This document shows, piece by piece, positions 51,656 through 60,177 of a DNA stretch of 62,277 nt (position 1 is the first letter of the stretch; the number at the start of each line of letters is the position of its first letter). The translations under genes and the position numbers were made by a program. The notes below the pieces were generated by a model. It saw nothing but the letters and a program-made list of their open reading frames with translations, did not search any database and was not told the origin of the DNA. Source of the stretch: Rhizobium sp. Q54 (GTDB lineage: Bacteria; Pseudomonadota; Alphaproteobacteria; Rhizobiales; Xanthobacteraceae); NCBI GenBank assembly GCA_945861895.1, contig CAMAWF010000012.1, positions 1-62,277 of the forward strand, in the 5' to 3' direction.

Positions 51656-51670
51656 TTAATGATGTGTTAA
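51656..51670 (-). promoter_or_regulatory. CtrA-type box upstream of the PilZ gene
   Basis: TTAATGATGTGTTAACC is a perfect TTAA-N7-TTAA site. If centred near -35 for the minus strand it would start transcription about 15 bases before the PilZ ATG. The rest of the 359-bp gap (51615-51973) shows no gene and probably includes the cold-shock leader. Confidence 0.6.
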
Positions 51671-51973
51671 CCGTTCGTGGCTCGACGCTATGGAACTATA
51701 ACGGGCGCGAATTACCAATTCATAAAGCGATATATGCGCCGGGCAGCAGTTGGCGGCGCATGAATTCTCAATTGTCATAGTGCCGGTGTCGCGACATTGA
51801 CCTCCCGGAAAAATTGGGGCTTATGTCCGCCCGCAACCTGGTTTTCGGCTTCAACTTGCTGACACGCTCCCGGTCTTTGGGTTGCGCTAACTCAAGTGAT
51901 TTCCCAAAACTTGGATTGTTGCCGCCCACGCGATACGCGCGCGGGCGTTCAATGCTAAGCGTGAAAGGATACG

Positions 51974-52249
51974 ATGATGCCGGTCGGCACTGTGAAGTTC
52001 TTCAATGCGCAAAAAGGCTTCGGCTTCATCCAGCCGGATGACGGTTCGAAGGATGTGTTCGTGCATATCAGCGCGGTCGAACGCGCAGGGATGCGCTCGC
52101 TCGTGGAAGGTCAGAAGATCAGCTTCGAGATCGTCACCGAGCGCGGCAAGCAGGCGGCCGGCAATTTGCAGTCGGCTGAAAGCCAGATCGAATTTCGGTT
52201 TTCAAACGCAACCCGGCGTCGTCAGGCGCCGGATTTTTTGTTGGCCTAA
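51974..52249 (+). CDS. cold-shock protein with read-through C-terminal extension
   Basis: A CspA-family OB fold: [20 protein letters not shown] with RNP1 KGFGFIQ and RNP2 [12 protein letters not shown]. Family members end near residue 68, here at [11 protein letters not shown]; this frame continues for about 22 residues ([20 protein letters not shown]...) to TAA at 52247. The extension covers a complete intrinsic terminator (52213-52239). The start may be 51974 or 51977; GAAAGG lies upstream. A lost stop codon or small indel is the simplest reading. Confidence 0.85.
   Translation: MMPVGTVKFFNAQKGFGFIQPDDGSKDVFVHISAVERAGMRSLVEGQKISFEIVTERGKQAAGNLQSAESQIEFRFSNATRRRQAPDFLLA
52213..52239 (+). 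terminator. intrinsic terminator inside the extended cold-shock ORF
   Basis: CCGGCG / CGCCGG (52213-52218 and 52227-52232) with an 8-base loop is followed by ATTTTTT. It would cut the message ten bases before the present stop codon. Confidence 0.75.
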
Positions 52250-52289
52250 AATGCCGGTAAGCTCCCGCCGTAAATCGGAGGATTGAAAA

Positions 52290-52697
52290 ATGGACATTCG
52301 CCCCTGCGGTTCGCTGCCCTCTCGCAAGATGGCCGCGCCATCGTTCACCGGCGCGGTATGGCAGGACCCGATCATCGACGCGCCGGCGCCGGCGCGCATC
52401 CGTTCGAACTGGGTGCGTTTCGAGCCGGGAGCGCGCACCGCCTGGCACACGCATCCGCTTGGGCAGACCCTGCACGTCACGTCGGGCCTTGGCTGGGTGC
52501 AGACGTTTGGCGGTCCGATACGCGAGATACGTGCCGGCGACACGGTATGGATACCGCCGGGGGAGAAACACTGGCATGGCGCGTCGGCCAATGCGGCGAT
52601 GGAACATATCGCGATGCAGGAGCACCTCGACGGCAAACATGTCGAATGGCTTGAGCCGGTGACCGACGCGCAATATGGGGCGGGGGCGCGGGGTTAA
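52290..52697 (+). CDS. cupin domain protein
   Basis: A 135-aa single cupin. Metal-binding motif 1 includes GARTAWHTHPLGQTLHV and motif 2 GDTVWIPPGEKHWHGA, so the His ligands are intact. Small cupins of this kind are often annotated carboxymuconolactone decarboxylase-associated or (R)-mandelonitrile lyase-like; no function can be assigned. GGAGG lies upstream of the ATG. Confidence 0.9.
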   Translation: MDIRPCGSLPSRKMAAPSFTGAVWQDPIIDAPAPARIRSNWVRFEPGARTAWHTHPLGQTLHVTSGLGWVQTFGGPIREIRAGDTVWIPPGEKHWHGASANAAMEHIAMQEHLDGKHVEWLEPVTDAQYGAGARG

Positions 52698-52732
52698 TCC
52701 GGACAAGGCAAAACAACGCCGGGAGAAACTCA

Positions 52733-52888
52733 ATGAAATCTTCGCTGCGTTATTCGCTCGCCGTCACAATGATTGTCGGCGGGCTCGGCCTTGCTGCACC
52801 GGCCCAGGCGCAACAGAATAATATGAGCTTTTTTGTCACCAGCGCCGGCCCCGCCGAGGCTTCGCTGCGGCTCGTTCACGCAGGGTAG
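52733..52888 (+). pseudogene. truncated 5' end of a secreted-protein gene
   Basis: GGGAGA, ATG and a full signal peptide (MKSSLRYSLAVTMIVGGLGL, cleavage after AQA) are followed by QQNNMSFFVTSAGP. That start is typical of secreted alphaproteobacterial proteins continuing SAG.GKGADLGGL..., but here the frame becomes AEASLRLVHAG and stops after 51 codons. The last 53 bp overlap the 3' end of the opposite SET-domain gene (52836-53306). It looks like a gene cut by the arrival of that gene. Confidence 0.65.
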
Positions 52889-53306
52889 GTTTCTTGCCGC
52901 GTTTCTTGACGCAGGCCGCGCATTTACAGCCGCCATTCGTCTTGAGGAATAGCTCCACATATTCGCGGCCGTAGTCGTAGGTGATCTCGTCGCCCGGCCG
53001 GATGTTCTTGATCGCCCGTAAAATGATCTTGCCTTTCGCCAGCGTGGATTCCGCGTTCGGCGCGCGGCCGCAGGCATGGTTGGCGTAGCGCCCAATGTTG
53101 CCGCGGCCGGAGCCGTCGATGGTGACGCGGCTGTTGATCTCGAACATGTAGCGGCTGCCGGTACGCCGCTCGCGCCGCTGCGCCTCGGCGCTGGAAATGC
53201 GCGGGCCCGAGTATTCGGCGATGGATGCGCCTTTTTCGATCGGCGCTGCGGCGAACAGGCCGAGCCCGGTTTTCGAGCGGCGCACATGATACGGCTTGCG
53301 GGACAT
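52836..53306 (-). CDS. SET-domain protein (putative lysine methyltransferase), copy 1
   Basis: A 156-aa protein that is essentially a bare SET domain: SKTGLGLFAAAPIEKGASIA for SAM binding, YANHACGRAPNAESTLAKGK for the NHxC.PN motif, IRPGDEITYDYGREY, and a post-SET CKCAAC motif; with the Cys of NHAC this gives four zinc ligands. The tail is basic (KKRGKKPTLRERAAAKPRRG). Bacterial targets are unknown; ribosomal or DNA-binding proteins are possible. A paralogue is at 59539-60018. ATG 53306 is preferred, 53321 possible. Confidence 0.88.
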   Translation of the reverse strand: MSRKPYHVRRSKTGLGLFAAAPIEKGASIAEYSGPRISSAEAQRRERRTGSRYMFEINSRVTIDGSGRGNIGRYANHACGRAPNAESTLAKGKIILRAIKNIRPGDEITYDYGREYVELFLKTNGGCKCAACVKKRGKKPTLRERAAAKPRRGRRW

Positions 53307-53408
53307 GCGCGGGAAATACATGCGGATTCGCTTGAGTTCAATCGGACGGGCTGGCGGGCTCCCGGCCGCGGCGGTAGAGTCGCCATGAGACCGCCGTTTC
53401 CGAAGGGG

Positions 53409-54419
53409 ATGCCGATGCGCATCGCGATCCGCCGCGCAAGCCGCAACGCTCTGCTGGGCGCGCTTGCGCTGGTGGCGAGCGCGCTGCCGGCCGGCGCGCA
53501 GAGCACTTCGCTTGACGAGCTTGTCTCCGCGGTGGTGCGCATCAAGACCCACATCAATGCCGACGGCCGCACCGTCGAAAATCTTGGCCGCTCGCGCGAG
53601 GGCTCCGGCATCGTCATCGACCAAAGCGGGCTGGTGCTCACCATCGGCTATCTCATGGTCGAAGCCTTTGCCGCCGAGGTGATGACAAATGACGGCCGTA
53701 CGGTGCCGGCCGATATCGTCGGCTACGACCATGAAAGCGGCTTCGGCCTGCTGCGCACCAGCGCGCCGCTCAAGCTCAAGCCGCTCGCCATCGGCAGTTC
53801 CGCCGACGTGAAGGTGCGCGACCCGGTGCTGATCGCGAGCTTCGGCGGCACCGCGATGGTGCGGCCGGTGTTCGTGGTGAGCAAACGCGAATTCGCCGGC
53901 TCCTGGGAATATCTGCTCGACGAGGCGATTTTCACCGCGCCGCCGCATCCGACCTGGAGCGGGGCAGCCTTGATCAGCCGCGACGGTAAACTCGTCGGCG
54001 TCGGCTCGCTCATCGTTCCCGACGCCGCCGCCGGCGGCGAACCCGTGCCCGGAAATATGTTCGTGCCGATCGACCGGCTGGGGCCGATCCTCGGCGACCT
54101 CCTGGCCGACGGCCGCGCCGACGGCGAGGGACGCCCGTGGCTCGGCCTCAATACCGTCGAAGTCGGCGGCCGCTTGCTGGTGTCGAAAGTGACACCGTCC
54201 GGTCCGGCGGAGAAAGCCGGTCTTGCGCGCGGCGACATCATCGTCGGCGTCAACGGCGAACGGACGGACGGCCTTGCGGACTTTTACCGCAAAGTCTGGG
54301 CGCGCGGCCGCGCCGGCACGGTGATCCCGCTCGATTTTGAACGCGGCGGCGCCGAGCGGCGCATCGAGGTGCCGTCGATCAACCGGCTGGATCATTTGAA
54401 GCTGAAATCGACATTGTAG
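53409..54419 (+). CDS. trypsin-like S1C protein with PDZ domain, probably inactive
   Basis: A 336-aa secreted protein (signal ALLGALALVASALPAGAQ). The chymotrypsin fold spans about residues 35-215 and a PDZ domain about 240-310 (GRLLVSKVTPSGPAEKAGLA, RGDIIVGVNGERTD). The usual TNxHV catalytic His site reads LTIGYLMVEA, so the His is missing; the Asp (YDHESGFGLLR) is present, and the Ser site is PTWSGAAL instead of GNSGGP. It may act as a chaperone or sensor of misfolded protein rather than a protease. The start ATG may be 53409 or 53415. Confidence 0.82.
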   Translation: MPMRIAIRRASRNALLGALALVASALPAGAQSTSLDELVSAVVRIKTHINADGRTVENLGRSREGSGIVIDQSGLVLTIGYLMVEAFAAEVMTNDGRTVPADIVGYDHESGFGLLRTSAPLKLKPLAIGSSADVKVRDPVLIASFGGTAMVRPVFVVSKREFAGSWEYLLDEAIFTAPPHPTWSGAALISRDGKLVGVGSLIVPDAAAGGEPVPGNMFVPIDRLGPILGDLLADGRADGEGRPWLGLNTVEVGGRLLVSKVTPSGPAEKAGLARGDIIVGVNGERTDGLADFYRKVWARGRAGTVIPLDFERGGAERRIEVPSINRLDHLKLKSTL

Positions 54420-54458
54420 GCGCAACGTCACATCCGGCCGCATTTCCCGCCGCAAAGG

Positions 54459-55175
54459 ATGCCCCGCATGCCGAGCCTTCGCAGACGCGTCACCGCCGCA
54501 TTTATGTTTCTGCTGCTTGCGCCGGGCGCCTACGCCGCCGAGCCGGTGAAGAAGGTCAACGTCTTCGTGCAGCCGTTCTACCAGGCCGCGCGCGCGCCGG
54601 GCGAAACGCCGCAAGTCGCAGTCGGTACGAAATACAACAAGCTGTTGGAATCCGATCGGCGCGAGGACATTCTTGCCGCGCGCGACCTGATCGTGGCGGA
54701 GCCGAAACTTGTGACGCCGATGACGCTGATGGTGCTGGCGATCCGCATGTATGACGTGGGCTTGCGCGACGACGCCGTGTTCTGGTTCTACGCCGCCAAG
54801 GACCGCTATATCACTCTGACCGAAGTCGCGGAAGCCAACACGCCCTTGCTCGCGCGGTCGGGCGAGGCGATGCGCAATTTCAATACGCTCGCCGGGCCCG
54901 TCATCAACGGCTATGCCTTCTGCGATCTCGCGCGCCAAAAGGCGCAGCGCGCCCAGGCGCTCGCCTGGGTCGAGAGCAACCCTTACGACGTGGTGTTCAT
55001 GGAAAAACTGCCGGCGCGCACGAGCGACCGCAAGCAAGGTCTCGCGCAGGCGATCCGCAACGCCAAGGCGAACGCTGAGAAGGAGCGCGTCTATTTCGAC
55101 GACCCCAAGAACATCGAGGCGTTCAACGCCTCGCGCAGGACGAACGAGATGGACGCGAAATTTTGTTGGAAGTAG
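54459..55175 (+). CDS. secreted helical protein of unknown function
   Basis: A 238-aa protein with a signal peptide (RRRVTAAFMFLLLAPGAYAA). The mature protein is mainly helical, with LLESDRREDILAARDLIVAE and MTLMVLAIRMYDVGLRDDAV, and a C-terminal NEMDAKFCWK; two Cys residues could pair. I do not recognise the family. It follows the pseudo-protease gene by about 40 bp, so they may be co-transcribed. ATG 54468 is an alternative start. Confidence 0.75.
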   Translation: MPRMPSLRRRVTAAFMFLLLAPGAYAAEPVKKVNVFVQPFYQAARAPGETPQVAVGTKYNKLLESDRREDILAARDLIVAEPKLVTPMTLMVLAIRMYDVGLRDDAVFWFYAAKDRYITLTEVAEANTPLLARSGEAMRNFNTLAGPVINGYAFCDLARQKAQRAQALAWVESNPYDVVFMEKLPARTSDRKQGLAQAIRNAKANAEKERVYFDDPKNIEAFNASRRTNEMDAKFCWK

Positions 55176-55189
55176 CGCACGATTCTTAA

Positions 55190-55720
55190 TCAGAATCCGT
55201 AGATCATGACGCCGATCGCGAAAATCACCACCATCGCGATGCCGGCCAGCGTCGGCAGGCTCACCAGCGCGCCGGCCAGCACGAGGCGCCGGTTGCGGTA
55301 GGCGAGCGCCAGCGCGGTGACGCCGATCAACGGATAGATGAACCACCAGGCGAACATGAACAGCCCGGGGCCGGTCGCCGACAATTCCAGCCCGTGAATG
55401 AACAGCGAGGGAATTTCCACCAGCCAGCGCAGCAGCGCGAGCACGGCCAGCGCCGCGATGGCGTAGCGCACGCGCGCGATCGACGCGTACACCAGCGCGG
55501 CGCCCGCAAACAGCGGGGCGAGCGCGATCTTCGCCGTGGTGAGCCGCTGCGCGAAAATAACCAGCGGCTCGGTGTGGTTCCATTCGTAGAAGATGCCGGG
55601 AAAATCGGAGAGCGCGTTGAGCGTCTCGATCGCGGCGACGATGACGAGCGCGATGCGCAGCCACAGCGGGGGCGCGGCGCTTGCAACTGTGCCGGCTGGG
55701 GGTGTGTCGTCTGCGGTCAT
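55190..55720 (-). CDS. integral membrane protein, five spans
   Basis: A 176-aa protein with hydrophobic spans at about residues 18-38, 55-78, 82-102, 112-134 and 148-172 (the last is LAGIAMVVIFAIGVMIYGF). No catalytic motif is seen. ATG 55720 is chosen because the longer frame to 56053 runs through a dispersed repeat. Function unknown. Confidence 0.75.
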   Translation of the reverse strand: MTADDTPPAGTVASAAPPLWLRIALVIVAAIETLNALSDFPGIFYEWNHTEPLVIFAQRLTTAKIALAPLFAGAALVYASIARVRYAIAALAVLALLRWLVEIPSLFIHGLELSATGPGLFMFAWWFIYPLIGVTALALAYRNRRLVLAGALVSLPTLAGIAMVVIFAIGVMIYGF

Positions 55721-55789
55721 TGGTGTTGCCCCCGGTTTGCGCGTTCGAGGATACAGGAAAAGCGGGGAAACGAAATCGTATATTCTTGT

Positions 55790-55932
55790 CATTGCTGGGC
55801 AACCGGGTCCAGCCTTCGGCCGGCCCGGGTGTAAACTTGACCCGGCAATCCATGCGGTGCATTCACGACGTCGTCGTAAGAATTTTTTTGCGGCAAATTC
55901 ATCATGGATGCCCGGGTCAAGCCCGGGCATGA
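55790..55932. repeat. mosaic dispersed repeat, family B
   Basis: It contains GGGTCCAGCCTTCGGCCGGC (reverse complement of the family B core), then GTGTAAACTTGACCCGGCAA and later ATGGATGCCCGGGTCAAGCC. The same pieces occur in another order and orientation at 61732-61856, and the core also within 6916-7090. It is non-coding. Confidence 0.8.
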
Positions 55933-55975
55933 CGAAATGCGAACCAACAGGAGAATCCGACTGAGAGCGAAACGT

Positions 55976-55997
55976 GGCAACGTGTTCGCCGATCTCG
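55976..55997 (+). repeat. 22-bp direct repeat of the XRE antitoxin gene, upstream copy
   Basis: GGCAACGTGTTCGCCGATCT plus CG is identical to 56690-56711 in the antitoxin gene. In frame it reads RGNVFADLEGVL then TGA, like a scrap of an antitoxin N-terminus. It suggests a lost relative of the downstream module. Confidence 0.7.
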
Positions 55998-56073
55998 AAG
56001 GGGTTCTTTGAATGACTTGCAATTTGCGGTAATATCCGCTGCCGTGAAGCCAATAACTACGAGATAGATCTCC

Positions 56074-56265
56074 GTGAATCAGAAGCGCACTTTCGCAGTC
56101 GTGCTTGAGCCGGAAGATGAGGGCGGGTTTACCGTGCGCGTGCCGGCGTTTCCGGAAATTGTTACTTACGGCAAGGACGAGCGCGAGGCGCTGGCGATGG
56201 CGGAAGATGCTATTCGGCTGGTGATCGCCGATGGTGCCGCGCGCGGCGAGCCGGCCCGCGCTTGA
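56074..56265 (+). CDS. HicB family antitoxin, apparently without HicA
   Basis: A 63-aa HicB-like protein starting at GTG 56074: MNQKRTFAVVLEPEDEGGFT and VRVPAFPEIVTYGKDEREAL form the degraded RNase H-like fold, and AMAEDAIRLVIADGAARGEP ends it. No HicA gene (small double-stranded RNA-binding toxin) is next to it. It may be an orphan or may serve a distant partner. It lies 27 bp before a Gp49-type toxin gene. Confidence 0.82.
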   Translation: MNQKRTFAVVLEPEDEGGFTVRVPAFPEIVTYGKDEREALAMAEDAIRLVIADGAARGEPARA

Positions 56266-56290
56266 TTATTATACAATAATTAGTATATAC
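56265..56290. promoter_or_regulatory. AT-rich inverted repeats before the toxin gene
   Basis: ATTATT ATAC AATAAT (56265-56280) is a perfect 6-bp inverted repeat, followed by the palindrome GTATATAC (56283-56290) two bases before the toxin ATG. In GC-rich DNA this looks like the module's promoter/operator, probably bound by the XRE antitoxin. Confidence 0.55.
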
Positions 56291-56292
56291 GT

Positions 56293-56655
56293 ATGGTTGG
56301 CGAAGTCAGACCCGTCATCTGGATCGGATCGAGCCGCAAAGACCTTCGCGGCCTGCCGCAGGAGGTGCGCCGCGACATTGGTCAGGCGCTCTATACCGCG
56401 CAGCAGGGCTCAACCGATCCGGCGGCGAAACCGCTGAAAGGATTTGGTGGCACGCGGGTGATGGAGATTGTCGAGCGCGACAGAAGCGGTACCTATCGCG
56501 CGGTCTATACCGCGCAATTCGCCGATGCGATTTATGTGCTGCACGTGTTCCAGAAGAAATCGAAGCGCGGTATCGCCACGCCGAAACAGGATGTCGATCT
56601 CATCCGCAGGCGCCTCGTCGAAGCCGAGCGCGACTACAAGGAAAGGAATATCTGA
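56293..56655 (+). CDS. Gp49/HigB-like RelE-fold toxin
   Basis: A 120-aa protein of the phage-derived Gp49-like family: WIGSSRKDLRGLPQEVRRDI, KPLKGFGGTRVMEIVERDRS, GTYRAVYTAQFADAIYVLHV and FQKKSKRGIATPKQDVDLIR, a textbook match. Such toxins cleave mRNA on ribosomes and are encoded before an XRE antitoxin, as here. The stop is one base before the antitoxin ATG. Confidence 0.92.
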   Translation: MVGEVRPVIWIGSSRKDLRGLPQEVRRDIGQALYTAQQGSTDPAAKPLKGFGGTRVMEIVERDRSGTYRAVYTAQFADAIYVLHVFQKKSKRGIATPKQDVDLIRRRLVEAERDYKERNI

Positions 56656-56656
56656 A

Positions 56657-56977
56657 ATGGGCAAGAAAGCGAAGGCCAGGCGCGGCAGCGGCAACGTGTT
56701 CGCCGATCTCGGCCTGCCCAATCCGGAGCAGGAGCTGCTGAAAGCGCAACTGACGCTGCAAATCTACCGGATCGTCAAGCAGCGCGGGCTCACCCAGGCG
56801 CAGGCCGGCGACGTGCTCGGCATCAAGCAGCCGCATGTGTCTGCGCTGATGCGCAACCGCGCCGGCAATTTTTCGGTCGGCCGGCTGATGGAATTTCTCA
56901 CCGCGCTTGGACAGGACGTGCGGATCACGGTCAAACCGACGCGCAAGGTGCAGGGGGAGATGATGGTGGTGGGGTGA
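56657..56977 (+). CDS. XRE-family antitoxin
   Basis: A 106-aa HTH protein. After a basic start (MGKKAKARRGSGNVFADLGL) comes the HTH at about 42-75, IVKQRGLTQAQAGDVLGIKQ with PHVSALMRNR as the recognition helix, then NFSVGRLMEFLTALGQDVRI, matching antitoxins of the Gp49 modules. It pairs with the gene just upstream and probably binds the inverted repeats at 56265-56290. Confidence 0.92.
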   Translation: MGKKAKARRGSGNVFADLGLPNPEQELLKAQLTLQIYRIVKQRGLTQAQAGDVLGIKQPHVSALMRNRAGNFSVGRLMEFLTALGQDVRITVKPTRKVQGEMMVVG

Positions 56978-56984
56978 TGGAGTC

Positions 56985-57016
56985 GATGGGCTTCGCTGCG
57001 CTCAACCCATCCTACG
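56985..57016. repeat. dispersed repeat, family D
   Basis: GATGGGCTTCGCTGCGCTCA and ACCCATCCTAC form an imperfect palindrome with GATGGG and CCCATC arms, a sequence widely scattered in proteobacterial genomes (from memory). It lies between the antitoxin gene and the convergent orphan gene. Confidence 0.6.
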
Positions 57017-57017
57017 G

Positions 57018-57674
57018 CTATGAACGGGACTTAGGCTTCGTAACTACGCGCATCTCCTGCGCTGGAATGAATACGGCTGCCTGGCCGATTTTTGGTCGCC
57101 GTGAGTTCTTCGAAATCGCGTTAGCATCCACAGGCCAGATTTGTCGGGCCATTGTCATTAAATCGAAAAACAAAATCCGGTCGAATGGGCCGGGGCCTTG
57201 CTCTGCGACGAAATCAGCAGCGTTTTGAATCGGAAACGGACAACCGGTGACTGTCCAGATAAGCAAAACAAATTCTGCATCGGTCGGTTTGCTGTAATTT
57301 TTCTCTAGCTTTTCCCGAATTCTCTTTGCAATCACTGTATCCCATGCGTTAGCGTCGATGGGACAAGTTTTGCCTTCGACAACGATGTACTCAGATGAGT
57401 CGGCCTCGGTCGGAAGTAAAAAATCGTGATATACGACTTCAGTACACTGCATGATAATCGGTGGACGACCAGGCGGATCAAAAAGAAGATCGTGATCGTT
57501 TTCGCGCAGAACTATAAATTGTTTTCCTAGCTCCAAACCCGAAGACGATAGCAGCTTTTGACCGAGTCCTTCTTCTTGGGCTTTCGTGGTGTCACCCAGC
57601 TGTTCAATGTTGGGTCTAACGCTCCCATCCTTGCCGAAAATCATTGCGCCAAATGGTGTGGTTGGTTTAGCCAT
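57018..57674 (-). CDS. orphan protein, AT-richer than its surroundings
   Basis: A 218-aa soluble protein without recognised domain. Segments ECTEVVYHDFLLPTEADSSE-like and EYIVVEGKTCPIDANAWDTV suggest a beta-rich core with acidic residues and a Lys (VEGK), slightly reminiscent of nuclease folds, but I would not call it one. Codon use is clearly more AT-rich than in neighbours, and it sits beside toxin-antitoxin genes, so recent transfer is likely. Confidence 0.65.
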   Translation of the reverse strand: MAKPTTPFGAMIFGKDGSVRPNIEQLGDTTKAQEEGLGQKLLSSSGLELGKQFIVLRENDHDLLFDPPGRPPIIMQCTEVVYHDFLLPTEADSSEYIVVEGKTCPIDANAWDTVIAKRIREKLEKNYSKPTDAEFVLLIWTVTGCPFPIQNAADFVAEQGPGPFDRILFFDLMTMARQIWPVDANAISKNSRRPKIGQAAVFIPAQEMRVVTKPKSRS

Positions 57675-57830
57675 AAATCCTCACTCGCCCTCGTAGATCA
57701 GCGCCTTCTCTTTAATCTCAGTGATTGATCTACTCATTGAAAGGCAGCCATATTAGCGAGGGATTGATAGTTGAATACATATCTTCGGAGATAAGCTAGC
57801 TCCTTCTGAAAACAGGAACTCAGATCTTCC

Positions 57831-59489
<1,659 letters not shown>

Positions 59490-59538
59490 TCGATTGAATG
59501 AGTAGCGCCACGCCCAAACCCGTCGTATCACTCCGCCC

Positions 59539-60018
59539 ATGAAATCAGTCTCGTCGCGCCGGCCGTATCGCATCGGCCGTTCCAAAACCGGACTTGGCCT
59601 GTTCGCCACCAGGCTGATCCGCAGGCGCAAGTTCATCCTGCATTATACCGGCCGGCGGCTGCCGAACTCGATCGCCGACTATATCGACAACAAATACATG
59701 TTCGAGCTGAGCAAGCACTGGACCATGGACGGCTCCAGCCGGCGCAACGTCGCGCGCTACATCAATCATTCCTGCAAGCCGAACGCGGAATCCGACGTGG
59801 TGCGCGGCAAGATCGTCATCAGCGCGATGAAGAACATCCATCCCGGCGACGAAATCACCTACAGTTACGGCGCGAATTATTTCAAATCCTTCATCAAGCC
59901 GAAGGGCTGCAGATGCGCGGCCTGCAGCAGCAAGACCGCGGTGATCCGTTCGCCGCGCCGGGTAGCGAAACGCCGCAAGGCGACTAAGCGCCGCCGCAGG
60001 ACGAAGTCGCGGCGTTAA
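59539..60018 (+). CDS. SET-domain protein, copy 2, with basic C-terminal tail
   Basis: A 159-aa SET protein: SKTGLGLFATRLIRRRKFIL, RYINHSCKPNAESDVVRGKI, IHPGDEITYSYGANYFKSFI, and post-SET CRCAAC. It differs from copy 1 by a 25-residue tail almost all Lys and Arg (VAKRRKATKRRRRTKSRR), a probable nucleic-acid binding or histone-like tail. It is 49 bp downstream of fumA on the same strand. Catalysis seems intact; substrate unknown. Confidence 0.9.
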   Translation: MKSVSSRRPYRIGRSKTGLGLFATRLIRRRKFILHYTGRRLPNSIADYIDNKYMFELSKHWTMDGSSRRNVARYINHSCKPNAESDVVRGKIVISAMKNIHPGDEITYSYGANYFKSFIKPKGCRCAACSSKTAVIRSPRRVAKRRKATKRRRRTKSRR

Positions 60019-60043
60019 ACGGTCGCCACGAAAAACCTTTGCC

Positions 60044-60147
60044 GTCATTCCGGACGCCGCAAAGCGGCAATCCGGAATCCAGAAACGCACGACGGAATTT
60101 CCCGCTGGATTCCGGGTTCGCGCGCTTCGCTCGCGCCCCGGAATGAC
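60044..60147. repeat. dispersed palindromic repeat, family C
   Basis: GTCATTCCGG at the left and CCGGAATGAC at the right form perfect outer arms, with internal GCGGCAATCCGGAATCCAGA and CTGGATTCCGGGTTCGCGCG as second arms. This type is common in alphaproteobacterial intergenic DNA. It fills the gap between the second SET gene and the next. Confidence 0.85.
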
Positions 60148-60177
60148 AAATTTGGGTTGTCAGCAACCCGCTTTACG

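Noticed and set aside
53415-54419. An active DegP/HtrA protease
   Set aside because: The catalytic His is replaced and the serine loop lacks the GNSGG pattern, so I call it probably inactive.
56974-57228. An 84-codon plus-strand ORF
   Set aside because: It begins in a dispersed repeat and is antisense to the longer orphan gene at 57018-57674.
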